From Micromonospora sp. ATCC 39149 (lineage in GTDB: Bacteria; Actinomycetota; Actinomycetes; Mycobacteriales; Micromonosporaceae), in NCBI RefSeq assembly GCF_000158815.1, contig NZ_GG657738.1:2697128-2748754 (forward strand): a stretch of DNA of 51,627 nucleotides. The letters run 5' to 3'. The notes under the pieces are model-generated. The model saw nothing but the letters and a program-made list of their open reading frames with translations. It did no database searches and was not told the origin of the DNA. This document shows positions 51,028-51,627 of the stretch, in pieces. A program made the translations under genes and the position numbers. Positions within the stretch are counted from its first letter, which is position 1. Every line of letters starts with the position of its first letter.

Positions 51028-51627
51028 ATGACCGTCACCGGGGCCGAACCGGCCGCCCCACCGCCCAGCCTCCCCCGTCAGCTCCTACGCGACTCCGGGT
51101 ACGTGCTGCTCGGCCTGCCCCTCGCGGTGGCCAGCTTCGTCGTCCTGGTGGTGGGGCTGGCGCTGGGCGTGGGGCTGGCGGTGACGGTGATCGGCCTGCC
51201 CGTCCTCGCCGGCACCCTCTACGCCGCACGCGGCCTCGCCGACGTGGAGCGGCTGCGGCTGCCCGCCGTGCTCCGCCAGCTCCGGGTCCGCCCCGACTAC
51301 CGCCGGGCCGAGGCGGGGGCCGGCGCGTGGCGGCGGATCCTCGTGCCGATCCGGGACGTGCAGTCCTGGCTCGACCTGGCCCACGGCATCCTCAAGCTGG
51401 CGGTGGCCGTCGTCACCTTCGTGGTGACCGTCACCTGGTGGGCCGGAACGCTCGTCGGCACCCTCTACTCGATCTACGACTGGACGTTGCCGCACCCACC
51501 CGACGTTCGAGCCCCTCAGCGAGCTGCTCGGCCTGGGCGACTCCGCCGCCGCCCGGAATCGGGCTGAACACCGCCGCCCGGGCTGTTTCTTCCTGATCAC
51601 CCTGCCGCTCGTGGTCCGGGGGTGCGC
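51028..51627 (+). CDS. sensor-domain membrane protein, truncated and frame-disrupted at the window end
   Basis: An intact frame runs from ATG 51028 to about 51505 (reading to a TGA at 51565). It encodes the putative-sensor domain (PF13796 type) seen alone or at the N-terminus of actinobacterial histidine kinases: YVLLGLPLAVASFVVLVVGLALGVGLAVTVIGLPVLAGTLYAARGLADVERLR in segments, then WWAGTLVGTLYSIYDWTLPHPPD. After that the expected protein continues in pieces in different frames (FEPLSELLGLGDSAAAR, IGLNTAA, FFLITLPLVVRG), so at least three indels seem present in the last ~120 bp. The gene may continue past the window. It probably senses membrane or envelope cues; partner unknown. Confidence 0.7.

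Overview
The window is about 51.6 kb of very GC-rich actinobacterial chromosome. The third-position GC bias, frequent GTG/TTG starts, several promoters that look leaderless, a Rex-controlled hem operon and serine/threonine kinases all fit a filamentous actinomycete. My best guess is Micromonosporaceae (Micromonospora or a close relative), but that is inference from style and gene content. I see no rRNA, tRNA, CRISPR array, phage, transposase or secondary-metabolite assembly line. Both edges cut through genes.

Layout. 1-3.4 kb: a truncated methyltransferase, a small membrane protein, an XRE-type regulator and a His-rich membrane-anchored protein. 3.4-10.4 kb (minus strand): a branched-chain-amino-acid-type ABC importer operon (binding protein, two ATPases, two permeases) followed by a RecQ helicase fused to a ComF-like phosphoribosyltransferase. 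10.8-14 kb: secreted glycerophosphodiesterase, and a divergent Ktr/Trk potassium uptake pair. 14.1-18.5 kb: a receptor kinase with an extracellular CBM2-like domain, a membrane-bound spermidine-synthase-like protein and a secreted M15-like protein. 18.6-22.9 kb: a tightly overlapped signalling operon (receiver-PP2C phosphatase, CHASE3 histidine kinase, Rcp1-like receiver, inositol-phosphatase-like enzyme). 23-30.4 kb: polytopic M28 peptidase, Smr protein, TPR protein, ROK kinase, ABC-F ATPase, a DUF4177-like protein and a BON-methyltransferase fusion. 30.4-35.6 kb: a LacI regulator divergent from a GH51 arabinofuranosidase, then a secreted GHL10 hydrolase and a secreted phospholipase A2. 35.7-44.8 kb: a cyclase-domain STAND protein, FmdB zinc ribbon, lytic transglycosylase, tandem GNAT enzyme and a large secreted nuclease. 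44.9-50.6 kb (minus strand): the rex-hemA-hemC-hemD/cobA-hemB operon. The right end holds a truncated sensor-domain protein.

Functional links. rex and the hem genes form one transcription unit with a near-consensus Rex operator overlapping its promoter, so tetrapyrrole synthesis should respond to NADH/NAD+. The LacI regulator and GH51 enzyme share a 106-bp divergent promoter with a candidate operator. The 19-23 kb operon has all the parts of a phosphorelay plus partner-switching-type phosphatase output.

Most notable. (1) A family of four ~50-54 bp imperfectly palindromic intergenic repeats with a GCGTTAA-like centre lies at the 3' ends of genes, and in two cases supplies the neighbouring stop codon. 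(2) Three genes (hemA, the lytic transglycosylase, the right-edge sensor gene) have broken reading frames; hemA should be essential, so consensus indels are the first thing to exclude. (3) Unusual domain fusions: kinase-CBM2, RecQ-ComF, BON-methyltransferase, and a cyclase/STAND protein with altered catalytic residues.
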